Source of the DNA: Bacteroides ovatus
GTDB taxonomy: Bacteria; Bacteroidota; Bacteroidia; Bacteroidales; Bacteroidaceae
Assembly (NCBI GenBank): GCA_030844565.1
Contig: JAUUNK010000228.1
Span: 1 to 8,390, forward strand
Direction: 5' to 3'
Length of the DNA stretch: 8,390 bases
The number at the start of each line of letters is the position of its first letter. Positions within the stretch are counted from its first letter, which is position 1. The notes below the pieces were generated by a model. That model did no database searches. It was not told where the DNA came from and saw nothing but the letters and a program-made list of their open reading frames with translations. Shown piece after piece: positions 1 to 5,432 of this stretch. Both the position numbers and the translations under genes were made by a program.

Positions 1-23
1 AATGGTAATATTACTCTGGTATA

Positions 24-200
24 ATGGATATATTTATGGATAGCTTGTCTTATAGTTTTAAAGGTGTTGCCAAGAAGGCTGCCATACGCTCCCGTGCTTG
101 GAGTGATTCCGAAAAAAGGGTTTCTATTGGCTTTTTATCTGCAAGATATTACATATATAAAATTAAAAAGGATAAATATGGACACAAAGATTCAGGGTAG
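24..200 (+). CDS. possible small ORF of 58 codons, unknown function
   Basis: An open frame begins at ATG 24 (or at the second in-frame ATG, 36) and ends at TAG 198-200, giving 58 or 54 residues. The product would be strongly basic, with clusters such as GVAKKAAIRSRAW near the N-terminus and YYIYKIKKDKYG near the C-terminus. I do not recognise a family. No Bacteroidetes promoter can be assessed because only 23 bases lie upstream in the window. A frame of this length can occur by chance in AT-rich DNA, so the only support is the protein-like composition and the absence of a better candidate on this stretch. It overlaps the start of another broken frame at 178. Confidence 0.25.
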   Translation: MDIFMDSLSYSFKGVAKKAAIRSRAWSDSEKRVSIGFLSARYYIYKIKKDKYGHKDSG

Positions 201-360
201 CTAAGGTCAGGTAAGTCCTTGTCAGGCAAGGGTGGCGCTTTTTCCTTTTGCCGGAAAGCATCGGACCTTGGAAGGTGGGACGGATGTCTGCATGAATGAG
301 AATGAACGTCCCGACGATGGATGTTGTAGTGGTTATATCCCCACCTTTCGAATACAATGA
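178..360 (+). pseudogene. possible small frame with one in-frame stop, unknown
   Basis: ATG 178 follows an AT-rich leader (AAAAAGGATAAAT) like many Bacteroidetes gene starts. The frame encodes MDTKIQGS, meets TAA at 202-204, then stays open for 51 codons to TGA 358-360. That stop lies directly against the hairpin at 361-387. This suggests a short gene broken by a nonsense change, but the family is unknown and the minus strand also carries an open 64-codon frame over the same DNA (163-357), so chance openness is a real alternative. Confidence 0.15.
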
Positions 361-387
361 CTGACCGGCCTTTAATATGCCGGTCAG
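361..387 (+). terminator. terminator-like hairpin left of the AraC gene
   Basis: A perfect 9-bp GC-rich stem (CTGACCGGC / GCCGGTCAG) with a 9-base loop is followed on the plus strand by CCTTGAGTTTTATAT, a weak T-tract. It most likely ends a plus-strand transcript from the left. On the minus strand it lies about 115 bases past the AraC stop and has no T-tract there, so it is a poor terminator for that gene. The stretch 388-502 holds nothing else I can identify. Confidence 0.45.
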
Positions 388-502
388 CCTTGAGTTTTAT
401 ATATCACTTTTTTATCTTTTAGTGTCTTTGCTATTTAACCATGAATGATTGTTTATGAATATTCTGGATCTCAAAAAAACTCTTTGATATTTGCTGAAAT
501 CT

Positions 503-1426
503 CTACTTAGGATATTTTTCTAAACAGGAGTTCTTATTGTTTTTTATGTTGTTTCTGTATTCCGTGGGAGAAACTCCGGCGAATCGCTTGAAAAACTTGC
601 TGAAGGACGCCTGGTCTGTAAAACCGAGGGCATCGGTTATTTTCTGGATGTCGTTTTTTGAACAGGAGAGCATTTTTTTAGCTTCCACGTAGAGTAATCT
701 TGTGATATGTCCATGTATAGTCTCACCCGTCTCTTCTTTGACAATTCTCGACAGGTAAATGCCAGAGACGGACAGGCGTTCCGCGTAAAAACGTATCTTG
801 TGTTGGCGGCGGTAATGCTCAAACAACAGCTCCTTGAACTTGTAGTATATCCAGCTTTTGTTGGATATGGCGGGTGAGGCGTCTTCGAGGGAGGAAAAAA
901 AAACGTCTCCCACATTTAAAATAAAAAAATTACATAAATGACCGTAAATTCCTTCCTGGTGCAAGAGTTCTCCTGTACGGTATCCCCGAAATAGTGAAAA
1001 GGTCTTTTTAAAATAGGTGCCGGCATCATTTTTCAAATGTATGGACGCGAATGAATACCTTGTGACAAACTCACACAATTTCCCGTACAGGAATTGGCTG
1101 GAAGGCAAGCTGTAGAAAAACGGGGGAGTAAACACGAGGCAGTGCATGGCGTAATCTTCACTCAATTGTTGAAATGTGGCCGTCATGGATGCAGGAATAA
1201 CAAGCAAATCATTTTTTCCGATATGACACGTGTAATCCCGCGTGTGCCGGGTGTAGACTTTCGCTTTCCCGCTTGTGACCATTAGAAAAAAGAAAGCGTT
1301 CTCGCACACGAGTTCTTTTGAGAAACCGGAATACATGATTGTATCGTAAAAAAGAGAGTCGGTCAAAATGCACTTGTCTTTTGACCGGGCAAAATGTTCG
1401 ATGAGGTTCATAGTTCGATGAGACAT
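503..1426 (-). CDS. AraC-family transcriptional regulator
   Basis: A predicted DNA-binding regulator of 307 residues. Residues about 44-100 have the beta-rich pattern of an AraC cupin-like effector domain (for example IGKNDLLVIPASM). The C-terminus from about 205 to 292 carries the two helix-turn-helix units of the family: about 213-232 (YAERLSVSGIYLSRIVKEET) and 259-283, ending in the signature GFTDQASFSKFFKRFAGVSPTEYR. A longer frame opens at 1513, but I chose ATG 1426 because a good Bacteroidetes promoter sits at 1445-1475, which would be inside the longer version, and because the region upstream of 1426 also carries the divergent nitroreductase promoter. It probably regulates itself and the divergent genes. 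The effector is unknown. Family assignment is firm; the target is inference. Confidence 0.9.
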   Translation of the reverse strand: MSHRTMNLIEHFARSKDKCILTDSLFYDTIMYSGFSKELVCENAFFFLMVTSGKAKVYTRHTRDYTCHIGKNDLLVIPASMTATFQQLSEDYAMHCLVFTPPFFYSLPSSQFLYGKLCEFVTRYSFASIHLKNDAGTYFKKTFSLFRGYRTGELLHQEGIYGHLCNFFILNVGDVFFSSLEDASPAISNKSWIYYKFKELLFEHYRRQHKIRFYAERLSVSGIYLSRIVKEETGETIHGHITRLLYVEAKKMLSCSKNDIQKITDALGFTDQASFSKFFKRFAGVSPTEYRNNIKNNKNSCLEKYPK

Positions 1427-1444
1427 GTTGGCGTTTTTTGTTTG

Positions 1445-1475
1445 CAAATATAGCTTTAGTTTTGTTTTTGACAAA
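1445..1475 (-). promoter_or_regulatory. Bacteroidetes-type promoter of the AraC gene
   Basis: Read on the minus strand, a -33 TTTG (1472-1475) is followed after exactly 19 bp by TATATTTG (1445-1452), a full match to the -7 consensus TAnnTTTG. Transcription would begin about ten bases before ATG 1426, giving a short leader without a Shine-Dalgarno site. This promoter decides the start codon choice for the regulator. Confidence 0.65.
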
Positions 1476-1492
1476 TTTTGGTTTGTAATATA

Positions 1493-1525
1493 CTTGATAA
1501 AACAGGCCGCCATTCCGTATCTTTG
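1493..1525 (+). promoter_or_regulatory. Bacteroidetes-type promoter of the nitroreductase gene
   Basis: TATCTTTG at 1518-1525 matches the -7 consensus TAnnTTTG fully. A near-match to the -33 box (CTTG, 1493-1496) lies 21 bp upstream. The predicted transcript start is about 35 bases before the ATG at 1567. It points away from the AraC promoter, and the two -33 boxes are only 17 bases apart, so a regulator bound between them could affect both. Confidence 0.5.
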
Positions 1526-1566
1526 AAAAAAAATACATCAACCTTGTTAAATTAATTATTGTTATT

Positions 1567-2172
1567 ATGCAAATGAATTTTAAAGAAACATTGAAGTACC
1601 GGAGAAGTTATTATCACCTGACAAATTCTTCACCTGTATCGGACGAGGCAATAAGAGAGATTCTTGAGTTCGGATTGCTTCACGTTCCGTCCGCTTTCAA
1701 TTCTCAATCCACCAGGGTCGTGTTGTTGCTGGGAGAACATCATAAAAAATTGTGGATGATCACGAAAGAGATTTTAAGAAAAATGGCGCGTTCTGCGGAA
1801 GATTTTACTAGGACGGAAGCGAAAATCGACACGAGTTTTGCCGCCGGTTACGGTACTGTTCTTTTCTTTGAGGATACGGCAGTCGTGAAGAAGTTGCAGG
1901 CATCTTTCCCGACATACAAGGAAAGTTTCCCTGTTTGGTCCCAACAGACATCGGCCATGCATCAACTGGTCATTTGGACCATGTTGGAGGACGCCGGTTT
2001 CGGGGCTTCCTTGCAGCATTACAATCCATTGATAGATAAAGAGGTGAGGAAAGAGTGGAAAATAAATCCGGATTGGGAGTTGATCGCGCAGATGCCTTTC
2101 GGCTCTCCCCTGCAACAGCCCGGGAACAAGGAGTTTACCCCTCTTGATGACCGCTTGATCGTGTTTGATTAA
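1567..2172 (+). CDS. nitroreductase family protein (Frm2/Hbn1-like)
   Basis: A 201-residue predicted FMN-dependent oxidoreductase of the cytoplasm, likely reducing nitro compounds, quinones or similar electrophiles with NAD(P)H. The N-terminal YRRSYYHL (11-18) holds the Arg-Arg-Ser that contacts the FMN phosphate in this superfamily. PSAFNSQS (41-48), GFGASLQHYNP (144-154) and MPFGSP (176-181) are the other typical flavin-site blocks. The length and the HYNP block fit the short fungal Frm2/Hbn1 and bacterial CinD-like branch rather than the NfsB branch. ATG 1567 is used; ATG 1573 is an equally possible start. It is divergent from the AraC gene and followed 52 bases later by a broken GNAT gene. 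Substrate unknown. Confidence 0.88.
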   Translation: MQMNFKETLKYRRSYYHLTNSSPVSDEAIREILEFGLLHVPSAFNSQSTRVVLLLGEHHKKLWMITKEILRKMARSAEDFTRTEAKIDTSFAAGYGTVLFFEDTAVVKKLQASFPTYKESFPVWSQQTSAMHQLVIWTMLEDAGFGASLQHYNPLIDKEVRKEWKINPDWELIAQMPFGSPLQQPGNKEFTPLDDRLIVFD

Positions 2173-2224
2173 ATGCTAATGACAAGAAAAACATGTTTGT
2201 TTTTTACCGGAAGACAAGAGATGA

Positions 2225-2528
2225 ATGGAAGAAGATTATAAGTTAGTCGATAACAGCTACACTCGCCAGTATAAATTTCATACCGGCAGGCATGTGGCAA
2301 AAAATAGGATACATAAAATCTTCAAACGGAGTCGTGTATTTGACGCGTACCGAAGTCCCGCCGGATTTGAAAAGGCGTAGAATCGGCTACCGGCTTGTTG
2401 AAAAGGTTCTGGCAAATGTCGGGCGACAGAGCCGGCGGTTGGTTTCTTTATGCACGTTTGTTGTCATGTGTATACAAAAGTATCCGGGATGGAAACGGCT
2501 TCTGCCGGAAGGTTTCCGGGTAAACTGA
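2225..2528 (+). pseudogene. GNAT N-acetyltransferase (YjdJ-like), frameshifted
   Basis: This small gene of about 100 codons encodes a short GNAT protein of the YjdJ type. The first part reads MEEDYKLVDNSYTRQYKFH from ATG 2225. The frame then shifts at an A6 run (2299-2304), after which the continuing family sequence GYIKSSNGVVYLTRTEVPP lies in the +1 frame and runs to 2528. Removing one A would join the halves. As written, translation stops at TAG 2378 after 51 residues. The acetyl-CoA loop, usually GQGIG in this family, reads RRRIG, and the usual PLCPFV block reads SLCTFV. Those substitutions suggest true decay rather than only a base-calling error. It sits between the nitroreductase and pirin genes, as expected for an originally co-transcribed group. 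Confidence 0.75.
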
Positions 2529-2580
2529 TTTGTTGTAAAATAGATCGAATTCATTAATTGAGAATTTAAAAATTGAAAAT

Positions 2581-3291
2581 ATGAAGTATATTGTTGATAA
2601 AGCAGAAACGAGAGGTTATTTTGATCATGGGTGGTTGAAAACGTATCACACGTTTAGTTTTGCCGATTATTATAATCCCGGGCGGATGCAGTTTGGCGCG
2701 TTGCGCGTGTTGAATGATGACACGGTTGCTCCCGGTAAAGGTTTTGGCATGCATCCGCATAACAACATGGAGGTTGTCTCTATTCCCCTGCAAGGGTATT
2801 TGCGGCACGGGGACAACGTGAAAAACGAACGTACCATAACTCCCGGGGAGATTCAGGTCATGAGTACGGGATCCGGCATGTTCCACAGCGAGTATAACGG
2901 GAGTATGACCGAGATCTTGAAGTTCCTGCAGATATGGGTAGTTCCTGGGGTAAGGAACACGGAGCCCAAATATCACAATTATGATATCCGTCCCTTTTTG
3001 AAACATAATGAATTATGCACGTTTATCTCCCCGGAAGGCGGGGAAACACCGGCGCACCTGTTGCAGGATGCCTGGTTTTCCATGGGAACCTTCGATGCCG
3101 GGCAGGAGATAACATACCGGCTAAATAAAAAAAATACCGGAGTGTATATTTTTGTGCTGGAAGGCAGCATCAATGTACAGGATGTTCCACTTTCTCGTCG
3201 CGATGGCATCGGGGTGTGGGAAGTGGAGGAAACTCAGATCAGGTCCGTTTCCGGTTCAAGCGTCTTGGCCATCGAAGTCCCCGTAGAATAA
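2581..3291 (+). CDS. pirin family protein (YhhW-like bicupin)
   Basis: A 236-residue two-domain cupin of the pirin family. The bacterial member YhhW has quercetin 2,3-dioxygenase activity in vitro. The metal ligands of the N-terminal cupin are all present: His58 and His60 (GMHPHNNME), His102 and Glu104 (MFHSEYN). The N-terminal DHGWLKTYHTFSFADYYNP block (15-33) is the family signature. The C-terminal cupin (about 150-235) lacks a comparable ligand set, as is usual. The length is typical. It starts at ATG 2581 with an AT-rich leader and no Shine-Dalgarno site, 52 bases after the broken GNAT gene, and is closed by a strong terminator. A role in handling flavonoids, quinones or redox stress is inferred from family and neighbours only. 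Confidence 0.92.
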   Translation: MKYIVDKAETRGYFDHGWLKTYHTFSFADYYNPGRMQFGALRVLNDDTVAPGKGFGMHPHNNMEVVSIPLQGYLRHGDNVKNERTITPGEIQVMSTGSGMFHSEYNGSMTEILKFLQIWVVPGVRNTEPKYHNYDIRPFLKHNELCTFISPEGGETPAHLLQDAWFSMGTFDAGQEITYRLNKKNTGVYIFVLEGSINVQDVPLSRRDGIGVWEVEETQIRSVSGSSVLAIEVPVE

Positions 3292-3317
3292 ATCACGGAA
3301 ACATAAATACCATAGTG

Positions 3318-3366
3318 CATTTGACAAGGGACAGACACAGGGCTCCTTGTCGAATGTTATTTTTAC
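3318..3366 (+). terminator. intrinsic terminator after the pirin gene
   Basis: A 12-bp stem (CATTTGACAAGG / CCTTGTCGAATG, one T-G wobble) with a 15-base loop is followed by TTATTTTTA. It lies 27 bases past the pirin stop and plausibly ends transcription of the plus-strand cluster. Confidence 0.75.
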
Positions 3367-3410
3367 ACTGTTGGGTTCAAGTGGCAAATGAATAAACGGA
3401 AACTGGAAAT

Positions 3411-3608
3411 ATGGTTATATGCCGGACTTTTGTAAACATGAAGACGGGGTGTAAAAAAACAAACAGCCTACTTGGCGGACAGTTGCAGTACTTGTCGGTG
3501 CGTCAAGGACGCCAGCCCCCCTCAACAAAAAACTGCAGTTCCGTTTTTGGAACCGCGGAAAGTGGCATACACGTTAACGGCTCGTGTATTCGGGAAATGG
3601 ACCATAAT
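3411..3608 (+). pseudogene. left part of an ORF interrupted by the IS, unknown
   Basis: A 66-codon open frame runs from ATG 3411 into the left inverted repeat, where TAG 3609-3611 ends it. If the element is removed with one TAATTA kept, the frame continues without a break into the open frame at 5174-5432 (next codons encode YLPAKIF, then ATG 5193), giving 152 residues. I recognise no family, and the frame crosses several hairpins and a tandem repeat, so it may be a non-coding stretch that simply lacks stops. The restored continuity is what makes it worth recording. Confidence 0.3.
3500..3589. other. cluster of three small hairpins left of the IS
   Basis: Within the 313-base gap between the pirin gene and the insertion sequence (3292-3604) there are three perfect inverted repeats in a row: GCGTC-AAG-GACGC (3500-3512), GTTCC-6 bases-GGAAC (3538-3553) and ATACACG-9 bases-CGTGTAT (3567-3589). 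None has a T-tract. They could be structural elements of a mobile-element end or of an untranslated RNA. I cannot assign a function. Confidence 0.4.
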
Positions 3609-3626
3609 TAGGGATATTCATTAAAT
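3605..3626 (+). repeat. left terminal inverted repeat of the IS
   Basis: TAATTAGGGATATTCA (3605-3620) is a perfect 16-bp inverted match to 5158-5173, and the match extends to 3626 with a single mismatch (21 of 22). It marks the left end of the element. Confidence 0.85.
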
Positions 3627-3637
3627 CCTATAAAATT

Positions 3638-3684
3638 AGCCAACTAATTCATACTAAAAGTATTGCGAATTAGTTGGCTTTTTT
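3638..3684 (+). terminator. inward-facing terminator at the left IS end
   Basis: A perfect 13-bp stem (AGCCAACTAATTC at 3638-3650, GAATTAGTTGGCT at 3667-3679) contains a further inner stem ATAC/GTAT and is followed by a run of six Ts on the plus strand. It lies just inside the left inverted repeat and upstream of the transposase start (3753). It would stop transcription entering from the pirin side and so shield the transposase from host read-through. Confidence 0.75.
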
Positions 3685-3752
3685 GTATCTTTAGGTATTC
3701 CCCCTAAAATACGGTTTGACAGCCAAAACGGGGGAAATATCCACCCTAAGAT

Positions 3753-4520
3753 ATGGCGAAGATACAAAATATTTCAGAAATTCACCCTACTTTAGGGTTT
3801 ACAGAATTCGATATTCTGGAAAAATATCGTAAGAGTTTTCATGCGAGTGAACTTGACAGTCTTCATTCTGTGTTTCCGTTCGAGAGTATAGCCAAAGAGG
3901 TAGGCCTTTCACAATCCCGCTTGGGTCGCAGGAACAGTTTCAGTCCTTCCGCGAAGATAGCCCTTATCAGAATGCTGAACCCCATCATACAGGGGTGGAG
4001 CAACTACTATAAAAGCTGTTCATGCGGAAAGGTCAAAGTTAAAATGGACTATCTGTTGTACAAGAAAATACGCAGGTGGGCAGACAGGAGACACCCGAAC
4101 AAATGCAAGACTTGGGTATCCCGTAAATACTATCACACATTAGGCAAGAACCACTGGAGGTTCGGCGTATGGCTGAAAAAGAACGGAGAGAAAATGCTCT
4201 TTGCCTTGAAAAGCGTATGCGATGTCCCTAAGACAGACCACGTGCTGATAGTGGGTGAATCCAACCCGTATGACGTGCAATGGAAAACTTATTTTGACAA
4301 ACGGCACACGAGAAACCTCTTGGAACATTTCAACGGTCAATACGCCATACGCAATTTGTGGGAAAAGCAAATGCGGAGATGCAAAGTCTGCGGAGAACCG
4401 ATAACTACCTCTACCCAGTGGATAAAAACACATCGGATAGTAAATAATAAGCGGATAAGTTACCTTGTTCACGAAGAATGCTGTAAATTTATCAACCCAA
4501 ACGAATGGAGGCTGCTATGA
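3753..4520 (+). pseudogene. in-frame chimera: transposase N-terminus fused to group II intron maturase C-terminus
   Basis: This 255-codon open frame joins two unrelated proteins. Residues 1 to about 71 (MAKIQNISEIHPTLGFTEFD, then RLGRR and FSPSAKIAL) are the N-terminal part of an IS1182-like transposase. From about residue 72 the sequence becomes the maturase/X domain of a group II intron reverse transcriptase: RMLNPIIQGWSNYYKS (73-88), KKIRRWADRRHPNK (104-117), WRFGVW (135-140). A small Cys-rich endonuclease-like tail follows (CKVC at 210-213, HEECC at 240-244). The whole reverse transcriptase core is absent. The join lies inside ALI(R), where both parents may read alike, which fits a deletion through short shared sequence. 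The start ATG 3753 is the normal transposase start. A functional product is unlikely; whether it is translated is unknown. Confidence 0.8.
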
Positions 4521-4558
4521 GCCGGCTTGGTAAAACAAGTTTTGAGCCGACCTACCCG
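3966..4558 (+). mobile_element. 3' fragment of a group II intron
   Basis: The DNA from the chimera join to just before the transposase resumes is the 3' end of a retroelement. It includes the maturase and endonuclease-like coding region and, after the ORF stop at 4518-4520, a short tail. The tail starts GAGCCG, which is how domain V of bacterial group II introns begins, and ends near CCTACCCGAT, a plausible 3' end with the consensus final A-pyrimidine. The about 40 bases between are too few for a complete domain V plus VI, and the expected pairing CGGTTC is missing. The intron 5' end and RT core are also gone, so it can neither splice nor move. The exact right boundary (4556-4560) is an estimate. 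Confidence 0.65.
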
Positions 4559-4989
4559 ATAGACGGAATCTCGTTTATCGAGCACATCTCTTTCAAGGTA
4601 TTCAATGAGGGCATACGTCTGAAGGATTGTATCCGTATGCATCAGAAACTGATAAATGTGAGGGTAAGATGTGTGGCCGCCGATTCCATATACGCCAATA
4701 ATCGGGGCAGGAAGTCTGTACAAAATATGGGATATCAACCTCCTTTGTACGTAAGGGAAGAGCTGCAAAGGACGAGGCGGTGAGGAAGGTTCTCAGGAGT
4801 GAACTCTCCAGGGAAAGAGCCACCAGGCTTGAAGGCAGTTTCGGTACGCAAAAACAGCATTACTCACTATCGAAAATCAAAGCACGGAACAGGAAAACAG
4901 AAATCCTGTGGATTTTCTTTGGAATACATACGGCAAATGCCATATTGATGATTGATAAAATCAAAAACAGACAGAAGAAAGCTGCATAG
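4559..4989 (+). pseudogene. IS1182-like transposase, C-terminal part, frameshifted
   Basis: The C-terminal third of the transposase resumes at 4559 with IDGISFIEHISFKVFNEGIR, runs through the AADSIY block that holds the expected second catalytic Asp, and reaches NNRGRK. A single base is missing near 4714-4716 (AAGTCTGT where the family would read AAGTTCTGT). The sequence then continues in another frame as CTKYGISTSFVRKGRAAKD and on to 4989. This part contains the RATRLEGSFGTQKQHYSL block with the expected catalytic Glu and ends NRQKKAA. With the lost middle and this frameshift, no intact transposase can be made. No start codon belongs to this piece; the ATG 4505 and GTG 4780 openings are artefacts of the breaks. 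Confidence 0.8.
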
Positions 4990-5092
4990 TATAAGTATAA
5001 AGAATCTATTAAAAGAAGTCTCAGGCTTCTTCCGGAACATCGTGCCCAAAAGGAGAAGATTTTAGGTCAGAGAGAAAAAATAGATAATAAAA

Positions 5093-5135
5093 ATGGCATA
5101 TGAGATGATATTAGCAAGTCATCTTCATATGCCAT
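5093..5135 (-). terminator. inward-facing terminator at the right IS end
   Basis: The 16-bp stem ATGGCATATGAGATGA (5093-5108) pairs with 5119-5135 with one bulged base and a 10-base loop. Read on the minus strand the hairpin is followed by a T-rich tract (TTTTATTATCTATTTTTT, about 5092 down to 5075). It would stop transcription entering the element from the right. On the plus strand there is no T-tract. Together with the left hairpin it insulates the element on both sides. Confidence 0.65.
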
Positions 5136-5151
5136 CTTACTGTTTAAAGAC

Positions 5152-5173
5152 ATTTACTGAATATCCCTAATTA
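5152..5173 (-). repeat. right terminal inverted repeat of the IS
   Basis: TGAATATCCCTAATTA (5158-5173) is the exact reverse complement of 3605-3620, with extension inward to 5152 at one mismatch. It marks the right end of the element. Confidence 0.85.
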
Positions 5174-5432
5174 CCTGCCCGCTAAAATCTTCATGGTGAT
5201 ACAGAACATCTCCTGTTTTCAGGAACCTTCACGAATAACATCAAGGGAGGAGGGCAAACACAATGCCGCTCAGGCGGGAATTGGGGAGGTTACACGACGG
5301 GGAGGATGTATGACTTTGGGGAGGATGTATGACTTTGCTGTCAGGCTGCCCGTTGGTCCCCGTGAGTGCAAAACTCTCTCTTTTCAAGTTCGGCTTGCTT
5401 TACCGTCTCCTCCAAACTGCGCATGGATGTGA
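5174..5432 (+). pseudogene. right part of the ORF interrupted by the IS, unknown
   Basis: An open frame continues from the right edge of the element to TGA 5430-5432 (ATG at 5193, 79 codons from there). It is in phase with the frame at 3411-3608 once the element and one TAATTA are removed. The encoded peptide has no recognisable domain. The tandem repeat at 5299-5336 changes its phase, since 19 is not a multiple of 3; the two copies are therefore read as GRRGGCMTL-type and GRMYDFA-type peptides, which speaks against selection on the protein. Treat it as an interrupted open frame rather than a proven gene. Confidence 0.25.
5283..5336 (+). repeat. 19-bp tandem repeat, possible oriT-like or protein-binding site
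   Basis: GGGGAGGATGTATGACTTT occurs twice head to tail without a spacer (5299-5317 and 5318-5336). A third, weaker copy (GGGGAGGTTACACGAC, 5283-5298; 12 of 16 bases alike) precedes them. Such iterons occur at transfer origins and replication or regulatory sites. The surrounding broken genes and the IS fit a mobile-element setting, but no relaxase gene is in the window, so an oriT role is inference only. Confidence 0.7.

Larger units (their letters stand above)
3605..5173 (+). mobile_element. degenerate IS1182-like element carrying a group II intron remnant
   Basis: The element is bounded by near-perfect terminal inverted repeats (3605-3626 and 5152-5173) and contains a transposase gene of a Bacteroidales IS1182-like type in two separate pieces. 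Between the pieces lies the 3' part of a group II intron. The palindrome TAATTA at both outer edges is either part of the repeats or a short target duplication; the sequence alone cannot decide, because a palindrome reads the same both ways. The transposase has lost its middle, including the expected first catalytic Asp, and has a frameshift near its end, so the copy cannot move by itself. The inverted repeats are intact, so it might still be mobilised by a related transposase. The IS1182 label comes from remembered family sequences. Confidence 0.8.

Noticed and set aside
1..24. Possible C-terminal end of a gene (reading NGNITLV then TAA)
   Set aside because: Seven codons are too few to support a partial gene.
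17..25. TGGTATAAT, an extended sigma-70 -10 box
   Set aside because: The rest of the window uses the Bacteroidetes TAnnTTTG type, and no -35 partner can be seen at the window edge.
163..357. 64-codon minus-strand frame
   Set aside because: No recognisable motif, no promoter match, and the overlapping plus-strand frames are equally open.
1209..1541. 110-codon minus-strand frame and the 1513 start of the AraC frame
   Set aside because: The first is a shadow of the AraC gene in another frame. The 1513 start would place the AraC promoter (1445-1475) inside the coding region and overlap the divergent promoter.
2185..2212. Weak AT hairpin with a T6 run after the nitroreductase
   Set aside because: The stem is only a few AT pairs; it is too weak to call as a terminator.
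3662..3693. Possible transposase promoter (ATTG, 20 bp, TATCTTTA)
   Set aside because: Both boxes deviate from consensus and the -33 box lies within the terminator stem; not firm enough to list.
4505..4783. Independent 92-codon gene starting at ATG 4505
   Set aside because: Its first 18 codons are intron tail and the rest is the transposase C-terminus before the frameshift.
5013..5031. AAGAAG/CTTCTT hairpin after the transposase
   Set aside because: Six-bp stem with no T-tract; insufficient as a terminator.
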